A DNA stretch of 64,000 nt. It comes from an uncultured Massilia sp. Lineage in GTDB: Bacteria > Pseudomonadota > Gammaproteobacteria > Burkholderiales > Burkholderiaceae_D. A program made the translations under genes and the position numbers. The DNA is taken from assembly GCA_913778765.1 (NCBI GenBank), contig CAJYXO010000083.1, positions 1-64,000 on the forward strand. Reading direction: 5' to 3'. The notes beneath the pieces are model-generated. The model saw only the letters and a list, made by a program, of their open reading frames with translations, was not told the DNA's origin and did not search any database. Of this stretch, positions 42,292-51,452 are shown in pieces. Position 1 is the first letter of the stretch. Every line of letters starts with the position of its first letter.

Positions 42292-42921
42292 CGTCCGCTT
42301 GCGCATCCGTTCGCCGCTGTTGGATAAATGCGTGCGCATCGCCGCGCGCGCCGCATCGGCGTCCTGGCGCGCGATGGCGTCGACGATGTCCTCGTGCTCG
42401 CGGTGCATGCGCTCGAAGCTGCCATGCGGGCGTTCGCGCGCACTCAGGAGCCTGCCGAGCTGGCCCTGCAGGTCGACGAAGTAGCGGTTCGCGCTGGATT
42501 CGGCGAGGATGCGGTGGAAGCGCACGTCGGCCTCCACCGTCGATGCGCCGGCCTGCTGCGCGCGCAGCATGTCGTCCAGCGCTTCGCGCAGCGCCGCCAG
42601 CTGGGTCTCGCTGCGGCGTGCGGCTGCGAGTCCCGCCGCTTCGGTCTCCATGCCCATGCGCAGTTCGAGGATCGCCATGCTCGATGCCGGCAGCGGCGGC
42701 GCTTCGAGGACGAAGGTGCCGATGCCATGACGGGTCTCGACCAGCCCGGCCGCCTGCAGGTGCGAGATCGCCTCGCGCACCACCGAGCGGCTGACCCCAT
42801 GTTCGATCATGATCGCGGATTCGGTCGGCAGGCGGTCGCCGGGCTTCAGCTCGGCGCGGCGGATGCGCGCTTCGATGCCCTCGACCACGCCGTGCGCCAG
42901 GCTGCGGCGGCCGTTGTTCAT
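42286..42921 (-). CDS. FadR/GntR family transcriptional regulator (FCD domain)
   Basis: LPTESAIMIEHGVSRSVVREAISHLQAAGLVETRHGIGTFV. Confidence 0.9.
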   Translation of the reverse strand: MNNGRRSLAHGVVEGIEARIRRAELKPGDRLPTESAIMIEHGVSRSVVREAISHLQAAGLVETRHGIGTFVLEAPPLPASSMAILELRMGMETEAAGLAAARRSETQLAALREALDDMLRAQQAGASTVEADVRFHRILAESSANRYFVDLQGQLGRLLSARERPHGSFERMHREHEDIVDAIARQDADAARAAMRTHLSNSGERMRKRTL

Positions 42922-42928
42922 GTCGCGC

Positions 42929-43885
42929 TCATTTCGCCACGTGCTCCAGCGGGTTGGCGATGGCGATGTCGCCGCCCACCCGCGGCTCCCACAGCGCGCC
43001 TGCCGCGATGGGCGACGCTGGTGCCCCTGTATGGCGGTCGTAGACGATCTTCCAGCCCGGCGTGCGTCCGATCCGTTCCTGGGCGATGCCGGCGGCCTTT
43101 TCGATGGCCGCCGGGTCGGCGACGCCCTGCAGGGTAAAGCGCACCAGGCGGTCGAGCTGCGCCGACTGCACATCGAGGATCGAGGCCAGCATCACCAGCG
43201 GCTGGGCCGCGAAGGAATGGTAATGCAGGGCCTTGGCGGCGCGCGCCATCTCCAGCGGCAGCGAGCCGTCCGGCGCCACCTGCGACATCGCATGGTCGAA
43301 CACCTTGCGGCCCCAGGCCAGCAGGCGCGCGTCGCCGGTGACGGCGCCGGTCGCGGCCACCGCCAGGCCTTCCCAGTAATAATGGTTGTTGCGCACGCCC
43401 TTGTAGGCGTCCGCGTGGACCAGGGTCGCGTCGGCGACGGTCTTCAGCCAGGCGTCGATGGCCTGGCGGTCCGCTTCGCCGGCGGCGGGGCGCAGTCTGG
43501 CGTAGCCGAGGGCCAGGCCGCCGAGCGCCCATTTGCGCGTGTAGTAGGACTGGCTGGTCGTCATCGTGCCCATCAGCGCGTTCTGGCGCGCCCACGCGGA
43601 CAGCCACTGCAGGCCGCATTGCGCTTCGTCGCGTTTGTGGGGCGTGGCCTGGTAGGCGCTGGCGCGGCGCGCCACCGCTTCCAGGAATTCGTCCACCGGC
43701 TTGGTCGCGGCGACGTTGCGCGCCTTGCGCACCGGGTCGATGACCGAGTGGTTCTTGTCGCTGTAGTAGCTGTTGGCGTCGATGTCGTGGACTGCCGGCG
43801 GCGGCGACTCGCAGGCGCGGGCCGCGCCGAGATGCAGCAGGAGCGCCGCCAGCAGCGTGGTGCGGAGCGTGTTGGGCATGGCCAT
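42929..43885 (-). CDS. Alginate lyase family polysaccharide lyase (PL5-like), secreted
   Basis: Signal peptide; GVRNNHYYWEGLAVAATGAVTGD; FAAQPLVMLA. Confidence 0.83.
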   Translation of the reverse strand: MAMPNTLRTTLLAALLLHLGAARACESPPPAVHDIDANSYYSDKNHSVIDPVRKARNVAATKPVDEFLEAVARRASAYQATPHKRDEAQCGLQWLSAWARQNALMGTMTTSQSYYTRKWALGGLALGYARLRPAAGEADRQAIDAWLKTVADATLVHADAYKGVRNNHYYWEGLAVAATGAVTGDARLLAWGRKVFDHAMSQVAPDGSLPLEMARAAKALHYHSFAAQPLVMLASILDVQSAQLDRLVRFTLQGVADPAAIEKAAGIAQERIGRTPGWKIVYDRHTGAPASPIAAGALWEPRVGGDIAIANPLEHVAK

Positions 43886-43892
43886 CCTTCCT

Positions 43893-45791
43893 TCAACGAT
43901 AACGCAGGGTCCACCTGATCGTCAGCGGACGATCGAGGGTGAAGTTGTCGGTTGCGCAGCTGACATGGCTGGCCATCGGCCCTTCCGGCGCGCGGTAGGG
44001 CTCGGCGCCGTTGGTGGCGTCGGCCGTGCAGGCGGCCAGGCCGCTGACCTCGAAGGCGCTGACGTCGCCGCTGCCGAAGCGCACCGTCGTGCCTTCCACC
44101 TTCGGCGCGGCCGAGTACGATGCGAACTCCAGGCTGACGCGCTTGAGCTGCAGCGGCGCCTTCGGCGTATAGACGTCGGTGCGGACGATGATACCGGGTT
44201 CGAAGCTGTAGGTGGTCTCGAGCCCGATGCGCGCGTCCGGCGTCGGACCTTTCTGGCCCAGTTTCGCCAGCGCCTCCTGGCGGTAGCCGACGCGCGCGCC
44301 TTTGCCTTTCGCTTCCGTGCGGATGTCCTTGATGTAGGCAACCGGCAGCAGCTGGGTGCCATCGAGCAGGGTGAATTTCGGCAGCAGCTGGGCGTGTTCC
44401 GCGCCGCTGTCCGGCGTGCCGGCGACGATGCCGGATGCGAAGGGCAGGGGGTAGTAGGGGCTGTTGTCGTACTGGCTGCTGCCGCCGTTGATCATCGCCA
44501 GGCTGAACACGTGCTTCCTGTCGCGGTAGATGGCCAGTGCACGGTCGTAGTCGCCGCGCGCGAACCAGGTGGTGCTGAAGCGCGGATGCGTGCGATCGAG
44601 CCAGGCCTGCAGGTCCGCCTTCGGCTTTGCATCCCGCATGCCGGCGTGGTTCCAGAAGGCGTTGGTGAAGATCAGCTGGTGCGACAGCGAGAAGTTCTCG
44701 CCGAGGATGCGGTGCTTGGCGCGGTAGCTGTCGGTGCGGCGGCCCTTGTTCCACATGTCGACCGAATGCATGGCCGGATCCGTCCAGAAGTCCATGTACT
44801 TGGCGACGATGCGGTTGGCGTAGGCATAGGCGTACTGCTTTTCCTCGGGCGTGAGCACATCGAGATAGGCGGACACCGACAGGATCTCCAGCGCCGCCGT
44901 CTCGCCGTAGGGACCGAGGCTGCGGCCCCAGGTGAAGCCTTCGCCGGCGGTGTTCGCGAAGTTCAGCACCACGTCGGCCGACTTGCGCAGCAGGGCTTTC
45001 AGCTCGGGCGTGACCTCCATGCCGGTCTCGATGAAGCGTTCGCAGATCTCGGCCACCAGCAGCACGCTGTAGCGGTCGAAGCGGCCTTCGCCCGGGGTCT
45101 CGTCGGAGAAGCCGTACTTGCCGGAGTAGGTGGCGTAGTGCGTCATCATCTTGTCGAGCAGGACCTTGCTGGCGCTGTCGTCTTCCCAGCCGAGCAGCAT
45201 GCGCAGGCGCGCCACGCTGAAGGCCACGCCATAGTAGTTGGTCGGCAGCTTGATCAGCTCCCATTGCGGCGTGACGAAGGTGCGCCAGTCGAGCGTCGTC
45301 TTCAGGCGCGCCAGCGTGGCCGGGCTGACCGCCTGCTCCAGCAGGCCGGCCTGCTTGAGCTGGTACAGCGCCTCCAAGTAGTAATAGATGCCCCAGGTAT
45401 GGTTGTCCATGGTGGCCGTCATGTCGGCGATGTCGCGGAACTGGCGCAGGCGCTCCTGCAGGCGCGGATCGTCCTTGCGCATGTTCAGTACCACGTGGGC
45501 CAGGCCGCTGGCGATTTTCCCCTGCAAGAACTTGTCGTTGCTCTTCAGCGTCTCCACGCCGTCGATGGTCACGCGCTCCTTTTCGGCTACCATCTTGTCG
45601 AACAAATACTCGAGCTGCGGATAGAGCTGGCGCTGGACGATCTGGTTCATCGGCATGGCGGCCAGCGGCGGCACATAGCGCGAGGACGGCGGGCGCGGCG
45701 CATCCGCGGCGGCAAGGGCGGCCGGAAGCGCGCCGGGGAAGAATGCGGCGCTTGCGAGCAGCGCCGCCAGGGTCGACTTGGCGGTGTTCAT
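43893..45791 (-). CDS. Large secreted protein of unknown function, candidate carbohydrate-active enzyme
   Basis: Signal peptide; helix-rich N-terminal part and beta-rich C-term; 7 nt from the PL5-like gene. Confidence 0.6.
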   Translation of the reverse strand: MNTAKSTLAALLASAAFFPGALPAALAAADAPRPPSSRYVPPLAAMPMNQIVQRQLYPQLEYLFDKMVAEKERVTIDGVETLKSNDKFLQGKIASGLAHVVLNMRKDDPRLQERLRQFRDIADMTATMDNHTWGIYYYLEALYQLKQAGLLEQAVSPATLARLKTTLDWRTFVTPQWELIKLPTNYYGVAFSVARLRMLLGWEDDSASKVLLDKMMTHYATYSGKYGFSDETPGEGRFDRYSVLLVAEICERFIETGMEVTPELKALLRKSADVVLNFANTAGEGFTWGRSLGPYGETAALEILSVSAYLDVLTPEEKQYAYAYANRIVAKYMDFWTDPAMHSVDMWNKGRRTDSYRAKHRILGENFSLSHQLIFTNAFWNHAGMRDAKPKADLQAWLDRTHPRFSTTWFARGDYDRALAIYRDRKHVFSLAMINGGSSQYDNSPYYPLPFASGIVAGTPDSGAEHAQLLPKFTLLDGTQLLPVAYIKDIRTEAKGKGARVGYRQEALAKLGQKGPTPDARIGLETTYSFEPGIIVRTDVYTPKAPLQLKRVSLEFASYSAAPKVEGTTVRFGSGDVSAFEVSGLAACTADATNGAEPYRAPEGPMASHVSCATDNFTLDRPLTIRWTLRYR

Positions 45792-45906
45792 GTGTCTCCT
45801 GTTGCTGGGTGTTAGGCTGGTGGGCAGGTCTCCGCCTGCCTTGTAAAACGTTTAACCGAAGTATATATTAATCCTTCCAATCGTCAACTAAGAAAACGTT
45901 ATCCTA

Positions 45907-48129
45907 ATGAAGCTAAAAATGATTGCGATGGCAGTGCTGGCCGCGGCGGCCGGCGCGGCGCAGGCGGACGACATCGCGCAGCGGGTGGAGACCCTGCTGC
46001 GCCAGATGACGCTGGAAGAAAAGGCCGGCCAGTTGAACCAGTTGTCGGGCAAGGAGTTCAGCACCGGTCCGAACAGCGACAACGTGCGCAATATCGAGCG
46101 CGACATCCGCAGCGGCAAGGTCGGCTCCATGCTCAACATCAAAGGGGTCCGGGACACCCGCCGCGTGCAGGCGCTGGCGCTGCAGTCCCGTTTGCACATC
46201 CCGCTGCTGTTCGGCCTCGACGTCATCCACGGCTACCAGACCGTGTTCCCGGTGCCGCTGGGCGAGGCCGCGTCCTGGGATCTGGAAGCGATCGAGGAAT
46301 CGGCGCGGATCGCCGCGCGCGAAGCCGCGAGCGCCGGCATCCACTGGACCTTCGCGCCGATGGTCGACGTCGGCCGCGATCCGCGCTGGGGCCGGGTAAT
46401 GGAAGGCGCCGGCGAGGATACCTATCTCGGCTCGCGCATCGCCGCCGCCCGCGTGCGCGGCTTCCAGGGCGCGAAGCTGGGCGGCACGGCATCGGTGATG
46501 GCGACCGCCAAGCACTTCGCCGGCTATGGCGCGGCAATCGCCGGCCGCGACTACAACGCGGCCGACATGAGCGAGCACCAACTGCATGAGACTTATCTGC
46601 CGCCGTTCAAGGCCGCGCTGGACGCGGGCGCCGCGACCTTCATGAACGCCTTCAATACCCTGAACGGCGTGCCGGCCACCGGCAACGCCATGCTCCAGCG
46701 CGAGATCCTGAAAGGGCAATGGGGCTTCAAGGGCTTCGTCGTCAGCGACTGGGGCTCGGTACGCGAGATGGTGGTGCACGGCTATGCACAGGACCTGCCG
46801 GACGCCGCGGCCAAGGCCATCGCGGCCGGCAGCGACATGGACATGGAGAGCAACGCCTATGGCGCCTCGCTGCCCGCGCTGGTGAAGGCTGGGAAGGTCG
46901 ACATCGCGGCAGTCGACGATGCCGTGCGGCGCGTGCTGACCAAAAAGTTCGAGCTCGGCCTGTTCGACGATCCCTACCGCTTTTCCGACGAGGCGCGCGA
47001 AAAGGCGGCGTTGAACGATCCCCGCCACCGCGAGGCTGCGCGCCGCATCGCCGCGGAATCGATGGTGCTGCTGAAGAACGAAGGGAATGCGCTGCCGCTG
47101 CGCCGCGGCCTGCGTTCGATCGCGGTGATCGGGCCGCTGGCCGATGCGCGGCGCGACCTCGAAGGCGGCTGGATCGTGCAGTCGAACGCCGCGAAGATGG
47201 CGAGCCTGGTCGACGCCGTGCGCGCGCATGCGGGGCAGGGCGTGCGCGTCGACACCGCGGCCGGCTGCGACGTGGCCTGCCGCGGCCTTGACGGCTTCGA
47301 CGCCGCGCTGAAGCTGGCGGCAACCGCCGACACGGTGGTGCTGGCGGTCGGCGAAAGCTGGGACATGTCGGGCGAGGCGAAGTCGCGTGCCCACCTTGGC
47401 CTGCCGGGCCGCCAGGGCGAACTGTTCGAGGCCCTGCGCGCGATCGGCAAGACGCCGGTGGTGGTGATCATGGCGGGCCGGCCGCTGATCTTCGAGAACG
47501 TGGCCGAGCAGGCCAAGGCCATCCTCTACGCCTGGCATCCGGGCAGCGAAGGCGGGAACGCCATCGCGGACGTGCTGTTCGGCGACGTCAACCCGTCCGG
47601 CAAGCTGCCGATGACCTTCCCGCGCAACATGGGGCAGATCCCGATCGGCTACCAGCAATACAACACCGGCCGCCCGGTGCAGACCGAGTCGAACGTGGTC
47701 TACAAATCGGCTTACATCGACTCACCGAACACGCCGCGCTATGCCTTCGGTCATGGCCTGAGCTATACCAGCTTCGCCTACAGCGGCCTGCGCGCGTCGT
47801 CCACGACCATGCGCCCGGACGGGAAGATCCTGCTGTCGTTCACGCTGACGAACAGCGGGCCGGTGGCCGGCGCCGAGGTGGTGCAGCTGTATCTGCGCGA
47901 TCCGGTGGCCTCGGTTGTGCGGCCCTTGAAGGAACTGAAGGGCTTCCAGCGCGTGGCGCTGCAGCCGGGGCAGGCGCAGACGATCGCCTTCACGATCGAC
48001 CGGGAGACGCTGGCGTTCTATAACCGCAAGCTGGAGTGGGGCGCGGAGACGGGGACATTCGAGGTGATGGTGGGGAGTGCTTCGGATGATATCCGGTTGA
48101 AGCAGACCATCGAGCTGACGGAGCGCTGA
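45907..48129 (+). CDS. bglX: GH3 beta-glucosidase
   Basis: GLDVIHGYQTVFPVPLGEAASWD; DVGRDPRWGRVMEGAGEDTYLGS; GFVVSDWGSVREM; fibronectin III-like C-term. Confidence 0.93.
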   Translation: MKLKMIAMAVLAAAAGAAQADDIAQRVETLLRQMTLEEKAGQLNQLSGKEFSTGPNSDNVRNIERDIRSGKVGSMLNIKGVRDTRRVQALALQSRLHIPLLFGLDVIHGYQTVFPVPLGEAASWDLEAIEESARIAAREAASAGIHWTFAPMVDVGRDPRWGRVMEGAGEDTYLGSRIAAARVRGFQGAKLGGTASVMATAKHFAGYGAAIAGRDYNAADMSEHQLHETYLPPFKAALDAGAATFMNAFNTLNGVPATGNAMLQREILKGQWGFKGFVVSDWGSVREMVVHGYAQDLPDAAAKAIAAGSDMDMESNAYGASLPALVKAGKVDIAAVDDAVRRVLTKKFELGLFDDPYRFSDEAREKAALNDPRHREAARRIAAESMVLLKNEGNALPLRRGLRSIAVIGPLADARRDLEGGWIVQSNAAKMASLVDAVRAHAGQGVRVDTAAGCDVACRGLDGFDAALKLAATADTVVLAVGESWDMSGEAKSRAHLGLPGRQGELFEALRAIGKTPVVVIMAGRPLIFENVAEQAKAILYAWHPGSEGGNAIADVLFGDVNPSGKLPMTFPRNMGQIPIGYQQYNTGRPVQTESNVVYKSAYIDSPNTPRYAFGHGLSYTSFAYSGLRASSTTMRPDGKILLSFTLTNSGPVAGAEVVQLYLRDPVASVVRPLKELKGFQRVALQPGQAQTIAFTIDRETLAFYNRKLEWGAETGTFEVMVGSASDDIRLKQTIELTER

Positions 48130-48150
48130 ACAGTACCCTCAACCCGTAAA

Positions 48151-48227
48151 CGTCATTCCCGCGAAGGCGGGAATCCAGGTTGCTGGCAGATCGCAAAACT
48201 TGGATTCCCGCCTGCGCGGGAACGACG
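48151..48227. repeat. Inverted REP-like pair between convergent genes
   Basis: CGTCATTCCCGCGAAGGCGGGAATCCA ... TGGATTCCCGCCTGCGCGGGAACGACG. Confidence 0.85.
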
Positions 48228-48229
48228 CG

Positions 48230-49042
48230 TCAATTCTTCGGATACTTCGGCCCATTATTCAAGAACCCACCCCCCTGGAACTTGAGCGTGATGTCGTCAT
48301 TGTTCGAATGATCGACCCGCCCCTCATCCAGGTGAGTGAATCCGCGCGAGCTGCCCTTCGGTACATAGGCCAGGTGACGCGCCTCGCGGTTGTCCCACCA
48401 CGCGCCTGGATTGTCCGAGGTGCAGAAGGCGATGGTGTGGCCGACGGCCGGCGTGATCAAGGCGCGGCGCAGCATCTCGACCAGGTCCGGCAGATCCAGC
48501 CACAGCACGGCCTGGCGATGATTCGACGGCTCGGGGAAGCAGTAGCCGATGCGCACGCACACCGTCTCGACGCCGAAACGGTCCCAGTAATAGCGCGACA
48601 GCGCTTCGCCGAACACCTTCGACACGCCGTAGTAGCCGTCGGGCCGGGGCGGCATGGTGGCGTCGACCAGGTCGGTGGTCTTGTACATGCCCACCGTGTG
48701 GTTCGAGCTGGCGAACACCACGCGCTTGATGCCCAGGGTGTGCACGGCTTCGTAGAGGTTGACCAGGCCGTGTATGTTGGCGTTCATGATGGGCGCCCAC
48801 TCTTCCTCGGTCGAGACGCCGCCGAAGTGGATCACCGCATCGACGCCTTCGCACATGCGGAAGACGTCGTCACGGTTGCCGAGATCCCCGAGGACGATTT
48901 CCTCGCCCTCGCCGGCGGGACCGAAGTCGTTCAGGTCCGACAGCCGCACGATGTCGGCAAAGGCGTGCAGGTGCTCGCGCAGCCGGCGGCCGAGACCACC
49001 GGCGGCGCCGGTGAACAGAATGCGTTTGAATGGTTTGCTCAT
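48230..49042 (-). CDS. NAD-dependent uronate dehydrogenase family protein (paralog 1)
   Basis: FTGAAGGLGRRLREHL; VVFASSNHTVGMY; YGVSKVFGEALSRYY. Confidence 0.85.
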   Translation of the reverse strand: MSKPFKRILFTGAAGGLGRRLREHLHAFADIVRLSDLNDFGPAGEGEEIVLGDLGNRDDVFRMCEGVDAVIHFGGVSTEEEWAPIMNANIHGLVNLYEAVHTLGIKRVVFASSNHTVGMYKTTDLVDATMPPRPDGYYGVSKVFGEALSRYYWDRFGVETVCVRIGYCFPEPSNHRQAVLWLDLPDLVEMLRRALITPAVGHTIAFCTSDNPGAWWDNREARHLAYVPKGSSRGFTHLDEGRVDHSNNDDITLKFQGGGFLNNGPKYPKN

Positions 49043-49086
49043 TGCTTGCTCGTTGATCGTTGCTGGTTGTCTTGAAAGTGGAAGGT

Positions 49087-50004
49087 TCAGTCTGCGAACG
49101 CTGCTTCCGGTACGCCGCGCACGCCGGGGCGCAGCAGCAGCACCGCGCCGGCCAGCTCACCGGCCGCACCCGCGCCGGCGCCCTGGCCCGGGTCGATGGA
49201 AGTGACCAGCATCATGTCCAGGTCCGCGCCGCCGAAGCAGCACATCGACGGCTTGGCCATCGGCAGGGCGAGGCTGCGGTCGAGGCGCCCATCCGGCGCA
49301 TAGCGCAGCAGGCAGGCGCCATCGTTGCCGGCGACCCAGTAGCAGCCGTCGCTGTCGACGGTGGCGCCATCCGGGCGGCCGGCGCAATCGGCCATGTCTG
49401 CGAACAGGCGGCGGTTGCTTGGGACGCCATCGTCGGTATCGTAGTCGAAGGCCCAGACGCGGCGGCGCGTCGGATGCGAATCCGACAGGTACATGGTACG
49501 GCCGTCGGGCGAGAAGGCGACGCCGTTCTGGGTCACCAGCGCCGACACCATCGCGCCGGACAGGCCGCGGCCGTCGTAGCGGTACAGGCGGCCGTCGGCG
49601 CGCGCGGCGGCCATGTCGCGGACCATGGTGCCGGCCCAGAAGCGGCCCTGGCGGTCGCAGCGGCCGTCGTTGAAGCGCATGTCGGCGGTCAGCTCGCCGG
49701 GCGCCGGCGCCGCCAGCAGGCTTGCCTCTGCCACGTCGCCGTCGCCGAGGGAGAGGCTGAAGATGCCGGTCTCCATGCCGGCGATCAGGCCGCCGCTGCG
49801 CCTGACAGCGAGGCAGGCCGTCATCTCCGGCGTGCGCCAGCTGCGCAGCGCGCCCGTGGAGGCGTCCAGGCGCCAGATGGTCCTGGCCGGGATATCGGTC
49901 CAGTACCACGCGCTTTCCAGCGCGTTCCAGACCGGGCTTTCGCCGACCGTGCAGCGCAGGTCGCCGCCGACGCGTTCGACGGCGACCGTTTGGGTATCAG
50001 GCAT
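49087..50004 (-). CDS. SMP-30/gluconolactonase family protein
   Basis: LRCTVGESPVWNALESAWYWTDI; RFNDGRCDRQGRFWAGTM; NGVAFSPDGRTMYLSDS. Confidence 0.92.
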   Translation of the reverse strand: MPDTQTVAVERVGGDLRCTVGESPVWNALESAWYWTDIPARTIWRLDASTGALRSWRTPEMTACLAVRRSGGLIAGMETGIFSLSLGDGDVAEASLLAAPAPGELTADMRFNDGRCDRQGRFWAGTMVRDMAAARADGRLYRYDGRGLSGAMVSALVTQNGVAFSPDGRTMYLSDSHPTRRRVWAFDYDTDDGVPSNRRLFADMADCAGRPDGATVDSDGCYWVAGNDGACLLRYAPDGRLDRSLALPMAKPSMCCFGGADLDMMLVTSIDPGQGAGAGAAGELAGAVLLLRPGVRGVPEAAFAD

Positions 50005-51394
50005 GCTTCAATCCTTTCGGCAGCTCGACCATCTTGTTGACCGGGACCAGCAGCTTCATCACGACCCAGGCCGCCAGGTAGGCGGTGGCGCAGATCGCGA
50101 ACATGATCAGGTAGCCGGTCTGGATCTCGCCCAGCGCGCCGTAGTAGTCGAACAGGGCGCCGCCCAGCTTGGTCACCAGCACGCCGCCGATGCCGCCGGC
50201 CAGGCCGCCGATGCCGACCACCGAGCCGACCGCGTTCTTCGGGAACCAGTCCGACGCTGTCGTGAACAGATTCGCCGACCAGGCCTGGTGGGCCGAAGCG
50301 CCGACGCCGATCAGGATCACGGGAATCCAGTAGCCCATGCCGCCGAGCGGCTGTGCCAGCAGGACCACCAGCGGGCAGAAGGCGATCAGCAGCATCGCCT
50401 TCATGCGCGCATCGTAGACGCTGCGGCCGCGTGCGATGAAGTATTTGGGCAGCCAGCCGCCGCCGATGCTGCCGACCATGGTCATGCTGTACAGGACCGT
50501 GAGCGGGAGCGACAGCGCGGTGCCGGACATGTTGTAGGCCGAGGCCAGGTACTTGGGCAGCCAGAACAGGAAGAACCACCAGATCCCGTCGGTCATGAAT
50601 TTGCCGACCGCGAAGGCCCAGGTCTGGCGGCAGCGCAGCAGCTCGCCCCAGGTGGCCTTGCGCACATTCGCATCGACGCAGGCTTCCGCCGGCGCCTCGG
50701 CGTCGTGGTTGATGTAGGCCAGTTCTGCCTTGCCCAGGCGGCGGTTGCTGCCCGGCTCTTCGTACAGGCCGCCCCAGAAGGCCATCCACAGGAAGCCGAT
50801 CGCGCCGATCCACATGAAGGCGGCTTCCCAGCCCCAGAGGCTGGCGATGATGGGCACCGTCAGCGGCGCCAGCACCGCGCCGATGTTGGCGCCGGAATTG
50901 AAGATGCCGGTGGCGAAGGAGCGCTCGGTCTTCGGGAAGTATTCGGCAGTGGCCTTGATCGCGGCCGGGAAGTTGCCGGCCTCGCCGATGGCGAGGATCG
51001 CGCGCGCGACGATGAAGCCGGCCACCGAGGCCGGCACCGCGGCCAGGCCGACGGTCGCGAACAGGCTGTTGACGGCATTGCCGATGGCGAGCGAATAGGC
51101 ATGGGCGATCGCGCCGAGCGACCAGATGAAGATCGCCAGGTGATAGGCGCGCCGCGTGCCGATGCGGTCGACCACGCGGCCGGCGAACAGCAGGGCCACC
51201 GCGTAGACGAACTGGAAGGCCGCGGCGATGTTGGCGTAATCGGTATTCGACCAGCCGAAGCTCTTCGACAGCGAAGGCGCCAGCAGGCTCAGGACCTGGC
51301 GGTCGAGGTAGTTGATGGTGGTGGCGAAGAACAGCAGACTGCAGATGGTCCACCTGTAATTGCCGATGTTGCTGCCGGTAGCATTGTGTCTCAT
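49997..51394 (-). CDS. MFS transporter (hexuronate/ExuT-like)
   Basis: ATTINYLDRQVLSLLAPSL; 12-TM pattern; context of uronate genes. Confidence 0.88.
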   Translation of the reverse strand: MRHNATGSNIGNYRWTICSLLFFATTINYLDRQVLSLLAPSLSKSFGWSNTDYANIAAAFQFVYAVALLFAGRVVDRIGTRRAYHLAIFIWSLGAIAHAYSLAIGNAVNSLFATVGLAAVPASVAGFIVARAILAIGEAGNFPAAIKATAEYFPKTERSFATGIFNSGANIGAVLAPLTVPIIASLWGWEAAFMWIGAIGFLWMAFWGGLYEEPGSNRRLGKAELAYINHDAEAPAEACVDANVRKATWGELLRCRQTWAFAVGKFMTDGIWWFFLFWLPKYLASAYNMSGTALSLPLTVLYSMTMVGSIGGGWLPKYFIARGRSVYDARMKAMLLIAFCPLVVLLAQPLGGMGYWIPVILIGVGASAHQAWSANLFTTASDWFPKNAVGSVVGIGGLAGGIGGVLVTKLGGALFDYYGALGEIQTGYLIMFAICATAYLAAWVVMKLLVPVNKMVELPKGLKHA

Positions 51395-51452
51395 GGTCAG
51401 GTCTCTTGATGGGTGTGTGGCTGACTTTCCAATTGCTGCTTGGCCTGCTCGT

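Noticed and set aside
41655-42794. 379-aa ORF over the intergenic transcript and HxlR gene
   Set aside because: Arg-rich out-of-frame translation; HxlR is in another frame with a good SD
48200-49075. + ORF starting MDSRLRGNDA
   Set aside because: The start is the translated REP-like repeat, and the rest is antisense to the uronate dehydrogenase gene
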